NCBI GenBank assembly: GCA_963768715.1
Contig: CAVYJC010000002.1
Coordinates: 1 to 64,000, forward strand
Reading direction: 5' to 3'
From: DATKEJ01 sp963768715
Lineage (GTDB): Bacteria; Bacteroidota; Rhodothermia; Rhodothermales; DATKEJ01
Length of the DNA: 64,000 bases
The notes beneath the pieces were generated by a model. That model had not been told where the DNA came from. It did no database searches and saw only the letters and a program-made list of their open reading frames with translations. The position numbers were made by a program, and so were the translations under genes. Positions 1 through 8,323 of the stretch are shown piece by piece; the stretch's first letter is position 1, and each line of letters opens with the position of its first letter.

Positions 1-72
1 AAGGATTCAGCTTTGTCAGTAACCTGAAGCCCAAGGCATCCGCGCTCAAGCCACGGTCACTCGAGGGAGGGG

Positions 73-107
73 AATTAGCGATTAGCAATCATCAATCAGC
101 AATTTCT
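73..107. repeat. Heptamer tandem array (AATTAGC-type)
   Basis: Five consecutive 7-base units can be read without a phase break: AATTAGC, GATTAGC, AATCATC, AATCAGC, AATTTCT. The array lies about 65 bp beyond the 3' end of the aconitase gene. It is the first of several period-7 intergenic arrays in this window, each with a different unit. It is too short and lacks spacers, so it is not a CRISPR array. Confidence 0.6.
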
Positions 108-111
108 CTGG

Positions 112-164
112 ATCCCCGCCCAGGCTTCGCCTCCGGCTACGCCGGGCAGGCCTTTCGCGGGGAT
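112..164. repeat. Palindromic intergenic element, possible acnA 3' hairpin
   Basis: ATCCCCGC at 112-119 and GCGGGGAT at 157-164 form an 8-bp perfect inverted repeat, with further GC-rich complementarity between them (GCCCAGGC-like against GCCGGGC). It starts 9 bp beyond the aconitase stop, so it could end or stabilise that transcript, although no U-tract follows. The pattern GTCATCCCCGCG...GCGGGGATCCAG resembles dispersed REP/dRS3-like palindromes known from many bacterial genomes. It is therefore probably a dispersed repeat rather than a dedicated terminator. Confidence 0.5.
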
Positions 165-173
165 GACAGTGCG

Positions 174-2909
174 TCACGCCTCGACTTCTGACTCGCTCAG
201 GAAATCCCGCAGCACGAAGTTCAAAATCCCGCCGTTCTGGTAGTACTCGACCTCGACCGGCGTATCCAACCTGCTCTTGGCAGTGAACTTGATCTGCGTG
301 CCGTCGGACTTCGTCGCCGTGACCTCGACGTCTGTACCTGGTTTCACCTCGCCACCGAGGGGAATGTCAAAGCGCTCCGATCCGTCCAGCCCGAGCGAGT
401 CGGCCGTGTCACCCTCCCTGTACTGCAGCGGCAGCACGCCCATTCCAACCAGATTCGAGCGGTGGATCCGCTCGTAGCTCTCGGCGATGACGGCGCGGAC
501 GCCCAAAAGCTGCGTGCCCTTCGCCGCCCAGTCACGACTGGATCCAGTGCCGTATTCGCGACCGGCGAGCACCACGAGCGGCGTGCCGTCTTCCTGGTAC
601 CTCATGGCCGCGTCGTAGATCGGCATCACCTCGTCCTCGGGCAGGTAGGTCGTCCACCCCCCTTCCGTCCCAGGCGCCATCTGGTTCCGCAGCCGGATGT
701 TGGCGAACGTGCCGCGCATCATGACTTCATGGTTGCCGCGGCGCGATCCGAACGAGTTGAAATCACGGATCGCGACGTCGTGGCCCTGCAAGTACTTCCC
801 GGCCGGACCGTCCGCCGGAATCGAACCCGCCGGCGATATGTGGTCGGTCGTGACGGAGTTGCCCACTTTCACCAGCACCCGAGCCCCCTCGATCGATTCG
901 ATCTTCGGAACCTCCGGCGTCAGATCGAAGAAGAACGGCGGCTCCTGGATGTAGGTCGAGTCCGAATTCCATTCGTAGATCGCGCCTTCGGGAATCCGGA
1001 TGTGATTCCATTCGTCGTTCGACTGTTCGATGCCCTCGTACTGCGCGCGGAAAAGCTCGGGCGTGATGACCTGCTTGATCGCCTCAGTGATTTCATCCGT
1101 CGTCGGCCAGATATCCTTCAGGTAAACCGGATTGCCAAACTCATCATTGTCGATCGGATCGATTAGCAGATCGATATCGACCGTACCGGCCAGCGCGAAG
1201 GCAACAACCAAAGGTGGCGAGGCCAGGAAGTTGGCCTTCACCAGCGCGTGGATCCGTCCCTCGAAGTTCCGGTTGCCCGACAACACGCCCGCTACCACCA
1301 GATCACCGTCCTTTATGGCCTTGGCGACCGGATCCGGCAGCGGACCCGAATTGCCGATGCAGGTGGTACATCCGTATCCGACGAGATTGAATCCGAGCTG
1401 ATCGAGGTACGGAAGGAGCCCCGCATCGCGCAGATACTCCGTCACGACGCGAGAGCCGGGAGCAAGACTCGTCTTGACATAAGGCGGCACGGTGAGACCG
1501 CGTTCGACGGCCTTCTTCGCTACGAGTCCTGCGCCGATCATGACGCTCGGGTTACTCGTATTCGTACAGCTCGTGATCGCTGCAATCACGACGTCGCCGT
1601 GCTTCATGTCGAACGACGTGGTGTCCGATTCGTAGCGGCCGGTGCGCGTCGTCCCGGCTTCGTCGAGGCCGAATCCCTGCGGACCGGCAGGGGCGGTGAG
1701 CCCCTTCTTGAACACGTCACGCAAATCCGGGACTTCGATCCGGTCCTGCGGCCGTTTCGGACCCGCCATGCTGGGCACCACGTCCGCCAGATCCATTTCC
1801 AGCGTATCTGCGAAGACCGGATCGGGTGTATCGTTCGTTCGGAACAGCCCCTGCTCCTTCGTGTACCGCTCGATGGCGTCCACGAGCTCGGCCGGGCGAC
1901 CTGTTCGACTGAAGTAATCCAGCGTTCGCTCATCGACGGGAAAGAAGCCCATCGTGGCGCCGTACTCCGGCGACATATTGGCAATCGTCGCCCGGTCTTC
2001 GAGCGTCATGTTCGAAAGCCCCTCGCCGTAAAACTCGACAAACTTGCCTACCACGCCTTTCTTGCGAAGCGTCTGCGTGACCGTGAGTGTCAAATCCGTC
2101 GCCGTCACGCCCTCACGCAGCTTGCCGGTCAGCTTGAATCCGATCACCTCCGGCATGAGCATGTAAATCGGCTGGCCGAGCATGACGGCCTCGGCCTCGA
2201 TCCCTCCAACGCCCCAGGCAACAACTCCAAGTCCATTAATCATAGTAGTATGGCTGTCCGTACCGACGAGGGAATCGGGATACATGACGTCCATCCCGTC
2301 GGCTTCCTTCTTCGACCAGACTCCTTTCGCGATGTACTCGAGGTTGACCTGATGCACGATGCCGCGGGCGGGTGGAACGACGGAGAAGTTGTCGAACGCC
2401 TGTTGTCCCCAGCGAAGAAATTCGTACCGCTCGCGGTTGCGGCTGAATTCGAACTCGGAGTTGATCTGGAGCGCCATTCCCGAGCCGAAAGCATCGACCT
2501 GAACGGAATGGTCGATCACGAGGTTGACGGGAACCTGGGGATTGATCTCGTCGGGATTGCCGCTGAGACGCCCCATTGCCGAACGCAGTGCCGCAAGATC
2601 GACGACGGCAGGCACGCCGGTGAAGTCCTGCAGCAGGACGCGCGCCGGCATGAAGGGGATTTCCTCCTGCGCCGGATTCGAGGGATCGTAGGAGGCCAAG
2701 CGCTCGACGTCATCCTTCCGGATAATGCGCTCGTCACAGTTACGAAGCAGCGACTCGAGCAGGACCTTGATGGAGAATGGGAAGTGCTCGATACCGTCGA
2801 AGCCGAGCTCCTTCAGCCGGTCGAGACGGTACAAATAGGCCGTGCCCGACTTCGTCGTGATGGTGCTGCGGGCGCCGAAGAGGTCTTTATTGTTCAATGA
2901 AGTGCTCAT
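174..2909 (-). CDS. acnA: Aconitate hydratase A
   Basis: Cytoplasmic [4Fe-4S] aconitase converting citrate to isocitrate in the TCA cycle. The protein is collinear with the AcnA/IRP1 family along its full length of about 911 residues. It has the cluster-ligand regions SCTNTSNP and GYGCTTCIGNSGPL, the DSHTTMINGLGV active-site stretch, and the C-terminal swivel domain with GREYGTGSSRDWAAKG. An open frame continues 55 codons further upstream to 3074. That extension is low-complexity and runs through a heptamer array, so I start at the ATG before STSLNNKDLF; an ATG three codons earlier is equally possible. No clear Shine-Dalgarno is visible. It is transcribed alone, away from the tRNA region. Confidence 0.96.
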   Translation of the reverse strand: MSTSLNNKDLFGARSTITTKSGTAYLYRLDRLKELGFDGIEHFPFSIKVLLESLLRNCDERIIRKDDVERLASYDPSNPAQEEIPFMPARVLLQDFTGVPAVVDLAALRSAMGRLSGNPDEINPQVPVNLVIDHSVQVDAFGSGMALQINSEFEFSRNRERYEFLRWGQQAFDNFSVVPPARGIVHQVNLEYIAKGVWSKKEADGMDVMYPDSLVGTDSHTTMINGLGVVAWGVGGIEAEAVMLGQPIYMLMPEVIGFKLTGKLREGVTATDLTLTVTQTLRKKGVVGKFVEFYGEGLSNMTLEDRATIANMSPEYGATMGFFPVDERTLDYFSRTGRPAELVDAIERYTKEQGLFRTNDTPDPVFADTLEMDLADVVPSMAGPKRPQDRIEVPDLRDVFKKGLTAPAGPQGFGLDEAGTTRTGRYESDTTSFDMKHGDVVIAAITSCTNTSNPSVMIGAGLVAKKAVERGLTVPPYVKTSLAPGSRVVTEYLRDAGLLPYLDQLGFNLVGYGCTTCIGNSGPLPDPVAKAIKDGDLVVAGVLSGNRNFEGRIHALVKANFLASPPLVVAFALAGTVDIDLLIDPIDNDEFGNPVYLKDIWPTTDEITEAIKQVITPELFRAQYEGIEQSNDEWNHIRIPEGAIYEWNSDSTYIQEPPFFFDLTPEVPKIESIEGARVLVKVGNSVTTDHISPAGSIPADGPAGKYLQGHDVAIRDFNSFGSRRGNHEVMMRGTFANIRLRNQMAPGTEGGWTTYLPEDEVMPIYDAAMRYQEDGTPLVVLAGREYGTGSSRDWAAKGTQLLGVRAVIAESYERIHRSNLVGMGVLPLQYREGDTADSLGLDGSERFDIPLGGEVKPGTDVEVTATKSDGTQIKFTAKSRLDTPVEVEYYQNGGILNFVLRDFLSESEVEA

Positions 2910-2916
2910 GGTTGTC

Positions 2917-2972
2917 ATCTGTGATCTGTGATCGCTGAACGACGATCGCTGATCGGAAAATCGACGATCGCT
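2917..2972. repeat. Heptamer array in the acnA leader (ATCTGTG/ATCGCTG)
   Basis: Read on the plus strand, units run ATCTGTG, ATCTGTG, ATCGCTG, AACGACG, ATCGCTG, ATCGGAA, followed by slightly slipped ATCGACG and ATCGCT copies. The tract directly abuts the aconitase start, so it would be transcribed as part of the 5' leader of acnA. A mini-array of two ATTCATC units lies farther upstream at 3066-3079. Confidence 0.55.
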
Positions 2973-3166
2973 ACTGCCGAAGAAATCGAATCGGAAAGAA
3001 TTAAGGTTACCGTCGCACATACTATTTGTTCGTGACATCGGCTTGAATTTCGGGCCTCGTTCCGTATTCATCATTCATCATACTGGTGTCCCCGCTCCGC
3101 CATGATGCGCGGGCGACTGTGGCGGCCAGACCCGCCGTGCCCGCGCGCTTTCTTAAAGGCTGCGGT

Positions 3167-3231
3167 TGTCATCCCGACAGAGCTTCGCGTCGGCGTTGCG
3201 GAGCGGAGCCGCCGCGAAGCGACGAGGGACC
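3167..3231 (+). repeat. TGTCATCCCGA...GAGGGACC motif, copy 1
   Basis: It begins with TGTCATCCCGA (3167-3177) and ends with GAGGGACC (3224-3231). Between them is a strong hairpin formed by GCTTCGCG (3182-3189) and CGCGAAGC (3213-3220). A second copy in the opposite orientation lies at 3467-3502, so the pair brackets the 129-bp palindromic element. Confidence 0.5.
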
Positions 3232-3277
3232 TCTCTGGGGAATGGCTCGATCGCGAACGTGGCATGACGTCCAATTC

Positions 3278-3406
3278 GCACGGCCGTAAACAGCCATGCT
3301 ACAGGAAATCCCGCCCTGCTCCGCAGGGCTGCGTGGTGGCATCGTCCGGTTCTGAGCCCGCCTTAGCGGGCGTGTTATTCTGTAGCACGGGGATCTATTC
3401 CCGTGC
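3278..3406. repeat. 129-bp element with imperfect 27-bp terminal inverted repeats
   Basis: The left end (3278-3304) begins GCACGG and finishes GCTACAG. The right end (3380-3406) is its imperfect reverse complement, beginning CTGTAGC and finishing CCGTGC. Inside are GCCCTGC/GCAGGGC (3313-3319 with 3323-3329) and GCCCGC/GCGGGC (3356-3361 with 3366-3371). The right end can also fold on itself (GCACGGG 3385-3391 with CCCGTGC 3400-3406). It has the size and form of a MITE or REP-like element; no transposase is nearby. Confidence 0.5.
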
Positions 3407-3466
3407 GGCGTGTCGGAAAAGGGTCCCAATTTGCGTTTTGCATTTTGAATTTTGAACTGCTTCCGG

Positions 3467-3502
3467 GGTCCCTCACCGACAAAGGTCAGATTCGGGATGA
3501 CA
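3467..3502 (-). repeat. TGTCATCCCGA...GAGGGACC motif, inverted copy 2
   Basis: GGTCCCTC (3467-3474) and TCGGGATGACA (3492-3502) are exact reverse complements of the end motifs of the copy at 3167-3231. The central hairpin of the first copy is replaced here by a shorter, unrelated spacer. Confidence 0.45.
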
Positions 3503-3609
3503 GTTGGGGGCATTCGCGGAACCGCCGTATCTTCCGACCAGTTGACAGCCTGCCCGGCGAAGCTGGATCCTGAAGGCAGTTCGGGATAAGCGGAGACGGG
3601 CCGTGTTCA

Positions 3610-3685
3610 GGGGGTGTAGCTCAGTTGGTAGAGCGCTGCAATCGCACTGCAGAGGTCAGGAGTTCGAATCTCCTCATCTCCACCA
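3610..3685 (+). tRNA. tRNA-Ala (anticodon CGC)
   Basis: A complete cloverleaf of 76 nt can be drawn: acceptor GGGGGTG/CATCTCC, D-arm GCTC...GAGC, anticodon stem CTGCA/TGCAG with loop ATCGCAC (anticodon CGC, reading GCG), T-arm AGGAG TTCGAAT CTCCT, and an encoded CCA tail. The 3:70 pair is G-U, the classic alanine identity element, which supports the assignment. The gene lies 70 bp upstream of the PBP2 start and may share its transcript. Confidence 0.95.
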
Positions 3686-3755
3686 CACCAGTAATCGGCT
3701 CGGAGCCCGCGCCAAGCGGCCTGCCGCCGGGCTCATTGAACGGAAGAGTGCAGTC

Positions 3756-5636
3756 ATGGGAAGTGAGCGGTTGAGACTTCGCATCTTCATTGTCCTCGTC
3801 GCGGTCGCGATCGGGCTTCTGACCGCGCGGCTGATTCACCTCCAGGTCATCAATGCGGAATACTATGCGGGCGAATCCGAGAAGAATGCCGTCCGCCTGC
3901 GGGTGACCCAGTCTGCGAGAGGACTCATCTACGACAGAAACGGCGTGCTTCTCGTCGACAACGTGCCGACATACAGTCTTACGGTCACGCCAAGGTATTT
4001 TGACAAGGATCGAATCCCCCTGCTTGCGAACCTGCTCGGGGTAAGCGATTCGACCATCATAGCCAAGCTGAACGAAGCGCGCGCCTGGAGTCCCTATCAG
4101 GCCAGCAGGATCTTCCGGGAAGTCTCTTTCGACGCCTTCAGCCGCATCGAAGAGCACCTCTACCAGCTCCCGGGCGTCGAGTTTATCGTTGACGACAAAC
4201 GGCACTACCACAACGACGTACGCGCGTCTCACGTGTTCGGATACGTGAAGGAGATTTCCGAACGCCAGTTGAAGGCTCGGAAGGATCAGGGATATCGGCA
4301 GGGCGACCGCCTCGGCCAGGCGGGACTCGAACGATCCTACGAAACACAACTCCGCGGCGAATCGGGACGCCGTTTCATGATGGTCAACGTCCACGGTCAG
4401 GAAGTGAAGTCCTACCGGGAAGGGTCAGATGACGTCCCGCCGCAAAGCGGTGCGAATCTAACGCTCACGATTGACGCGAAATTGCAGGCTCTCGCCGAAC
4501 GGCTTTATGAAAACAAGCGCGGCGGCGCCGTCGTCCTCGATCCGAATACCGGTGAAATCCTTGCGCTCGTCAGCTCACCCGACTACGACCCGCGCCTGCT
4601 GAGCGGCAGCGTTTCGTCGGAGGTATGGCGGGGGCTTCAGAATGATCCTTTCAAGCCGCTCTTCAACCGCGCGACCATGAGCGGCCAGCCGCCCGGATCC
4701 ACTTTTAAGCCGTTTATGGCCCTCGTAGGACTCCAGGACGGCGTCATCACCCCGAAAAGCACGGTGACGTGCAACGGCGTGTATTACTTCGGACGCCCGT
4801 TCAAGTGCCACGGTGTGCACGGTACGTTGGCGGTCAGTGACGCCATCAAATATTCCTGCAACGTGTTCTTCTTCACCCTCATGATGCGGATGGATTTCGA
4901 CAAGTGGTCGAAGTGGGGTCCGGAGTTCGGCTTCGGGGTCGAGACACCGACGGATCTGCCTGAAGTCGTGAGCGGTCTCCTACCGGACTCCGCATATTTC
5001 GACCGCACGTATCCGCGCGGATGGACACGCGGCTATCTGGTCTCGCTTGGAATCGGCCAAGGCAACATGGTCATCACTCCGCTGCAGCTTGCTCGGTATG
5101 CCGCCGCGCTAGCGAACGGTGGGACGCTGGTGACTCCGCATATCGTGCGTTCCGCGGTCGATCCTCAGACCGGTGAGCACATGGAACTGCAACTCGCTCC
5201 ACCGCACCACATTCCTATCGCGCCTCAGCATTTCGCTACAGTCAGGGAGGGGATGCGCGGGATGGCCATGGAAAACAACTCGACTGTGCAGTGGGGAGAT
5301 GTCGTCATCGCCGGCAAGACCGGTACCGCACAAAACCCGCACGGCAAGGACCACTCCTGGTTCATGGCGTTTGCCCCATACGATCATCCTCAGATCGCAC
5401 TCGCCGTCCTCGTCGAAAATGCCGGCTTCGGCGCATCGGTAGCGGCGCCTATGGCCGCACTGCTCCTCGAGCAGTATTTGGACGGCACGATCGACAAGCA
5501 CCCGGAATACGTCAGAAACATGGCGTTCAATTCATCGAGTGAGGGAATGGAGCACGGAGAAGGAATGAAATGGAGACATTACTACGATCGGGATGAGGGC
5601 GGGAAGGGCCCGATCGCGGCGGGGATGGCCAAGTAG
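3756..5636 (+). CDS. mrdA: Penicillin-binding protein 2 (peptidoglycan transpeptidase)
   Basis: Class B PBP of the elongation machinery; it cross-links peptidoglycan in the periplasm together with RodA. At 626 aa it has the expected length. An N-terminal membrane anchor (about residues 9-28) is followed by the PBP dimerisation region and the transpeptidase domain. That domain shows S315-T-F-K318, the S367-C-N369 triad and K521-T-G523. The open frame extends upstream through the tRNA (giving a characteristic false CSSVGRAL-type peptide), so I start at the ATG before GSERLRLRIF. rodA follows 15 bp downstream, the usual mrdA-rodA pair. mreBCD is not in the window. Confidence 0.95.
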   Translation: MGSERLRLRIFIVLVAVAIGLLTARLIHLQVINAEYYAGESEKNAVRLRVTQSARGLIYDRNGVLLVDNVPTYSLTVTPRYFDKDRIPLLANLLGVSDSTIIAKLNEARAWSPYQASRIFREVSFDAFSRIEEHLYQLPGVEFIVDDKRHYHNDVRASHVFGYVKEISERQLKARKDQGYRQGDRLGQAGLERSYETQLRGESGRRFMMVNVHGQEVKSYREGSDDVPPQSGANLTLTIDAKLQALAERLYENKRGGAVVLDPNTGEILALVSSPDYDPRLLSGSVSSEVWRGLQNDPFKPLFNRATMSGQPPGSTFKPFMALVGLQDGVITPKSTVTCNGVYYFGRPFKCHGVHGTLAVSDAIKYSCNVFFFTLMMRMDFDKWSKWGPEFGFGVETPTDLPEVVSGLLPDSAYFDRTYPRGWTRGYLVSLGIGQGNMVITPLQLARYAAALANGGTLVTPHIVRSAVDPQTGEHMELQLAPPHHIPIAPQHFATVREGMRGMAMENNSTVQWGDVVIAGKTGTAQNPHGKDHSWFMAFAPYDHPQIALAVLVENAGFGASVAAPMAALLLEQYLDGTIDKHPEYVRNMAFNSSSEGMEHGEGMKWRHYYDRDEGGKGPIAAGMAK

Positions 5637-5651
5637 CGAGGAGTTGAGACC

Positions 5652-6908
5652 ATGCGCAAACGTTGGTACACACGGCTCGACTGGCTGACGCTGTTGCTTT
5701 GGGCTGCCGTGGTCGGATTCGGTCTCGTGGCTATCTACAGCGCGACCCATGGCCCCGCCTCCCAGTTCCTTCTTCTCACTGTCCAAAATAACTTCAGCCG
5801 GCAATTGATCTGGGCAGGCGTGTCGCTTGCCGTCATGGTTGTCGTCCTGATGCTCCCGGCTCGGTTTTTCCAGACCATGGCCTATCCGGCCTATGCGTTG
5901 AGCCTGCTGCTCATAGTGGCCGCGCTCGTTTTCGGTCGGGAGATCAATGGATCACGGTCGTGGATCTTCATCGGACCGTTCAGTCTCCAGTCATCCGAAG
6001 TCGCCAAAGTGGGTACGATGCTGGCGATCGCGCATCTCTTCGGCTCTGCACGCGAGCAGGCGAGCGTTCTTGGCCGTACGTTCCTCGGCGTTGGACTTCT
6101 CCTCCTTCCGGCGTTGCTCATCGTCCTTCAGAACGACACCGGCACGGCGCTCGTCTTTATCGGAGCCGTACCGTTCATTCTCTTCTGGAGCGGCATCCCC
6201 CTCAGTATCGTGGCGATCCTGGTCTCACCGCCGATCGCCGGGTACCTGGCCGTGGTCCACCTTCCGTCGGCAATAGCATTCGCGATTCTCTTCGCTATCG
6301 GCATGTATTTCGGCACTCGCCAGCGAAGCCTTGCCATTGCCGGTCTTGTCGCTGCCGGCGGCACGGCGCTGCTCGCGAGTTTTGCACTGACGCGAGTCCT
6401 GCAGCCACACCAGGTGGCGCGCATCGTATCGTTTCTCGATCCGGAAGCCTACCGTTTCACCAGTGGTTTCCACGTGATTCAGGCGCGCGCCGCAATCGGC
6501 TCAGGAGGGCTCACAGGCAAGGGCTTCATGCAGGGGACGCAGACGCAGATGGCCTTTGTACCCGAACAATCCACCGACTTCGTTTTCAGTGTCATCGGGG
6601 AAGAATTCGGTTTCATCGGATCCTTTGCACTTCTGTGTCTGCTGGGATTTCTCATGATCAGACTCATCGTCCTCGGAATGCAGTCGCGTCATCAGTTCGC
6701 GGTCCTGTTCGCAGCAGGAACCGTCGGAATCCTATTCGTGCACGTGCTCATCAACGTCGGTATGACCGTCGGCGTCATGCCGGTTATCGGCATCCCCCTG
6801 CCGTTCGTTTCGTACGGCGGATCAGCTCTTCTGGCAAACACGACGCTTCTGGCTATCGTTTTGAATCTGAATATGCGACGGGACGAGTTCCCGCGATATG
6901 GCATCTGA
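5652..6908 (+). CDS. rodA: Rod shape-determining protein RodA (SEDS glycosyltransferase)
   Basis: Multi-span inner-membrane SEDS protein of 418 aa that polymerises lipid II during cell elongation. It has about ten hydrophobic segments. Typical SEDS stretches are INGSRSWIFIGPFSLQSSE, QNDTGTALVF, and near the C-terminus GMTVGVMPVIGIPLPFVSYGGS. A GAGGAG-like ribosome site precedes the ATG. It lies 15 bp after mrdA and overlaps the next gene by 11 bp, suggesting one transcript. RodA rather than FtsW is assigned because of the PBP2 neighbour. Confidence 0.95.
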   Translation: MRKRWYTRLDWLTLLLWAAVVGFGLVAIYSATHGPASQFLLLTVQNNFSRQLIWAGVSLAVMVVVLMLPARFFQTMAYPAYALSLLLIVAALVFGREINGSRSWIFIGPFSLQSSEVAKVGTMLAIAHLFGSAREQASVLGRTFLGVGLLLLPALLIVLQNDTGTALVFIGAVPFILFWSGIPLSIVAILVSPPIAGYLAVVHLPSAIAFAILFAIGMYFGTRQRSLAIAGLVAAGGTALLASFALTRVLQPHQVARIVSFLDPEAYRFTSGFHVIQARAAIGSGGLTGKGFMQGTQTQMAFVPEQSTDFVFSVIGEEFGFIGSFALLCLLGFLMIRLIVLGMQSRHQFAVLFAAGTVGILFVHVLINVGMTVGVMPVIGIPLPFVSYGGSALLANTTLLAIVLNLNMRRDEFPRYGI

Positions 6909-8322
6909 TCCAAATCGAGATCGGTCAGAGGAAGATTCCCATCTCGGTCGCTTCCTCTCAGCCGGTGATGTCGCAGCGTCCCTCCTCCCCGCCATCGCTG
7001 AACCCGACGATCATTACTCCGATGCGTTCACGCAGCAGATCGTACGCTATTCAGTCGAGGGACTGACAACGTTCAAAGCCGGACGCCAGCTCCCCATGAA
7101 CCTGCGTTCGAAAGGTTTGCTCACGGAAGGGGTGGCCTTTCATTACCTCGGAGACCGAGTGGCCTTCGCCGCCGCAAACGGCCTCACCCCCGACCTCATT
7201 TCGGCCACGGCGAGAGACGTCGAGACCGCTTCGGATCTCGTTCAAACGATCGTTCCGGAGCACACCACGCTGCCCGTACCTCCCGAAGTCGGCTCCGGCC
7301 TCACGGCGCTCGTTCACGAGACGGCCGACGCCACCCTGTCGCTCCTTGAACAATGCCGTCATCTGAGGGTCCGCATAGCGACGTTCGATCGACGTTCGGC
7401 GGTGGCGAACACGCGCTCGCACAGAGGCGTGTCAGTGAGTCGACGGACGGAACTCCACGTTGAGCTCCAGACTGCCGCGGGAGTCGTCAAAGGTACGTGG
7501 GTCGACTGGGACGAGCCCGATCAACCCTCCTTCAGTGCGGACGAGATCGCCATGGAGCTGAATCAACGGGCAGCGCGGCTTACGCTTGTCACCGACGACG
7601 GACCGAAGACTGCGGCGGTGCTTCTCCCCCCTGGCTGGGGAGGTACGTGGATGCACGAGGCCGTCGGACATCTTCTCGAGGCCGACACGGCGACCTCGGA
7701 CAGATCCGCCCTGCATGATCGTTATGGAAATCGCGTGACGATAGATGCCGTGACGATCGTCGACGACGGGACGCTTCGTCCATCCAGGTTTGTGCGCGAG
7801 TCCGACGATGAAGGCGTCGCGACAACGTCGACGACATTGATCGACGGAGGGATCGTAGTCGGACTTCTGACAGACCGGGTGACGGCCGCAAAGACAGGAC
7901 TTCCACTCACGGGCAATGGCCGACGCGCTCATTTCGGGCTCCCGCCTCGTCCGCGTATGACGAACCTTCTGCTCCGACCCGGAGCATCGAATCGGGCGGA
8001 CATGATTTCGAGCTGTGACGAACTGGTCCTTCTCGACCGCGTCGGCCACGCATGGTTGAATGCCCAGGACGGGAAGCTCTACATGGAGATCGAGGAGGCC
8101 TCGCTCTTTCGACAGGGACGGTTTGTCCGGCCGCTGGGCGGGATGGTTGCCTCGGCCGACCCACTACAGCTCTTGAGTGACGTAGTCGGCGTCGGGACCG
8201 ATTTCGCGGTCGATCTGAATCGTGGCTACTGCCTGAAAGACGGGGCGTCGCTGCCGGTTACCATCGGCCAGCCATCGGTGCTCGTCCGCTCGATGCAATT
8301 CATGCCGGCCCACTCGCCGTGA
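6898..8322 (+). CDS. TldD/PmbA-family metalloprotease
   Basis: Cytoplasmic zinc metalloprotease of the TldD/TldE family (474 aa), known in other bacteria to process small peptides such as microcins and CcdA. The hallmark HEAVGHLLEAD (HExxxH) lies after PPGWGGTWM, and a TldD-like C-terminal domain follows (LTGNGRR and a final GQPSVLV segment). The metal motif makes it TldD-like rather than the non-catalytic TldE/PmbA. No partner gene is visible in the window. The start overlaps rodA by 11 bp, so it is probably translationally coupled to the cell-wall pair; a functional link is not established. Confidence 0.88.
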   Translation: MASDPNRDRSEEDSHLGRFLSAGDVAASLLPAIAEPDDHYSDAFTQQIVRYSVEGLTTFKAGRQLPMNLRSKGLLTEGVAFHYLGDRVAFAAANGLTPDLISATARDVETASDLVQTIVPEHTTLPVPPEVGSGLTALVHETADATLSLLEQCRHLRVRIATFDRRSAVANTRSHRGVSVSRRTELHVELQTAAGVVKGTWVDWDEPDQPSFSADEIAMELNQRAARLTLVTDDGPKTAAVLLPPGWGGTWMHEAVGHLLEADTATSDRSALHDRYGNRVTIDAVTIVDDGTLRPSRFVRESDDEGVATTSTTLIDGGIVVGLLTDRVTAAKTGLPLTGNGRRAHFGLPPRPRMTNLLLRPGASNRADMISSCDELVLLDRVGHAWLNAQDGKLYMEIEEASLFRQGRFVRPLGGMVASADPLQLLSDVVGVGTDFAVDLNRGYCLKDGASLPVTIGQPSVLVRSMQFMPAHSP

Positions 8323-8323
8323 G

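Larger units (their letters stand above)
3080..3609. other. Non-coding region of nested inverted repeats
   Basis: About 530 bp with no credible gene separates acnA from tRNA-Ala. Short open frames exist on both strands, but they consist of repeat DNA with no protein-like composition. The region holds a 129-bp element with imperfect terminal inverted repeats (3278-3406). On either side lie two oppositely oriented copies of a smaller motif that begins TGTCATCCCGA and ends GAGGGACC. The remaining stretch up to the tRNA contains nothing I can assign; a tRNA or mrdA promoter probably lies near 3560-3605. Confidence 0.6.

Noticed and set aside
1248..2900. Long plus-strand ORF of 550 codons
   Set aside because: It is antisense to the whole aconitase gene, Arg/His-rich, with no family-like sequence: a high-G+C shadow frame.
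3102..3513. ORFs on both strands in the acnA-tRNA gap
   Set aside because: They translate repeat and hairpin DNA; no signal, SD or protein-like composition.
3603..3755. N-terminal extension of the PBP2 reading frame through the tRNA gene
   Set aside because: The peptide is the typical false translation of a tRNA (CSSVGRAL...), and the membrane-anchored PBP2 start lies at 3756.
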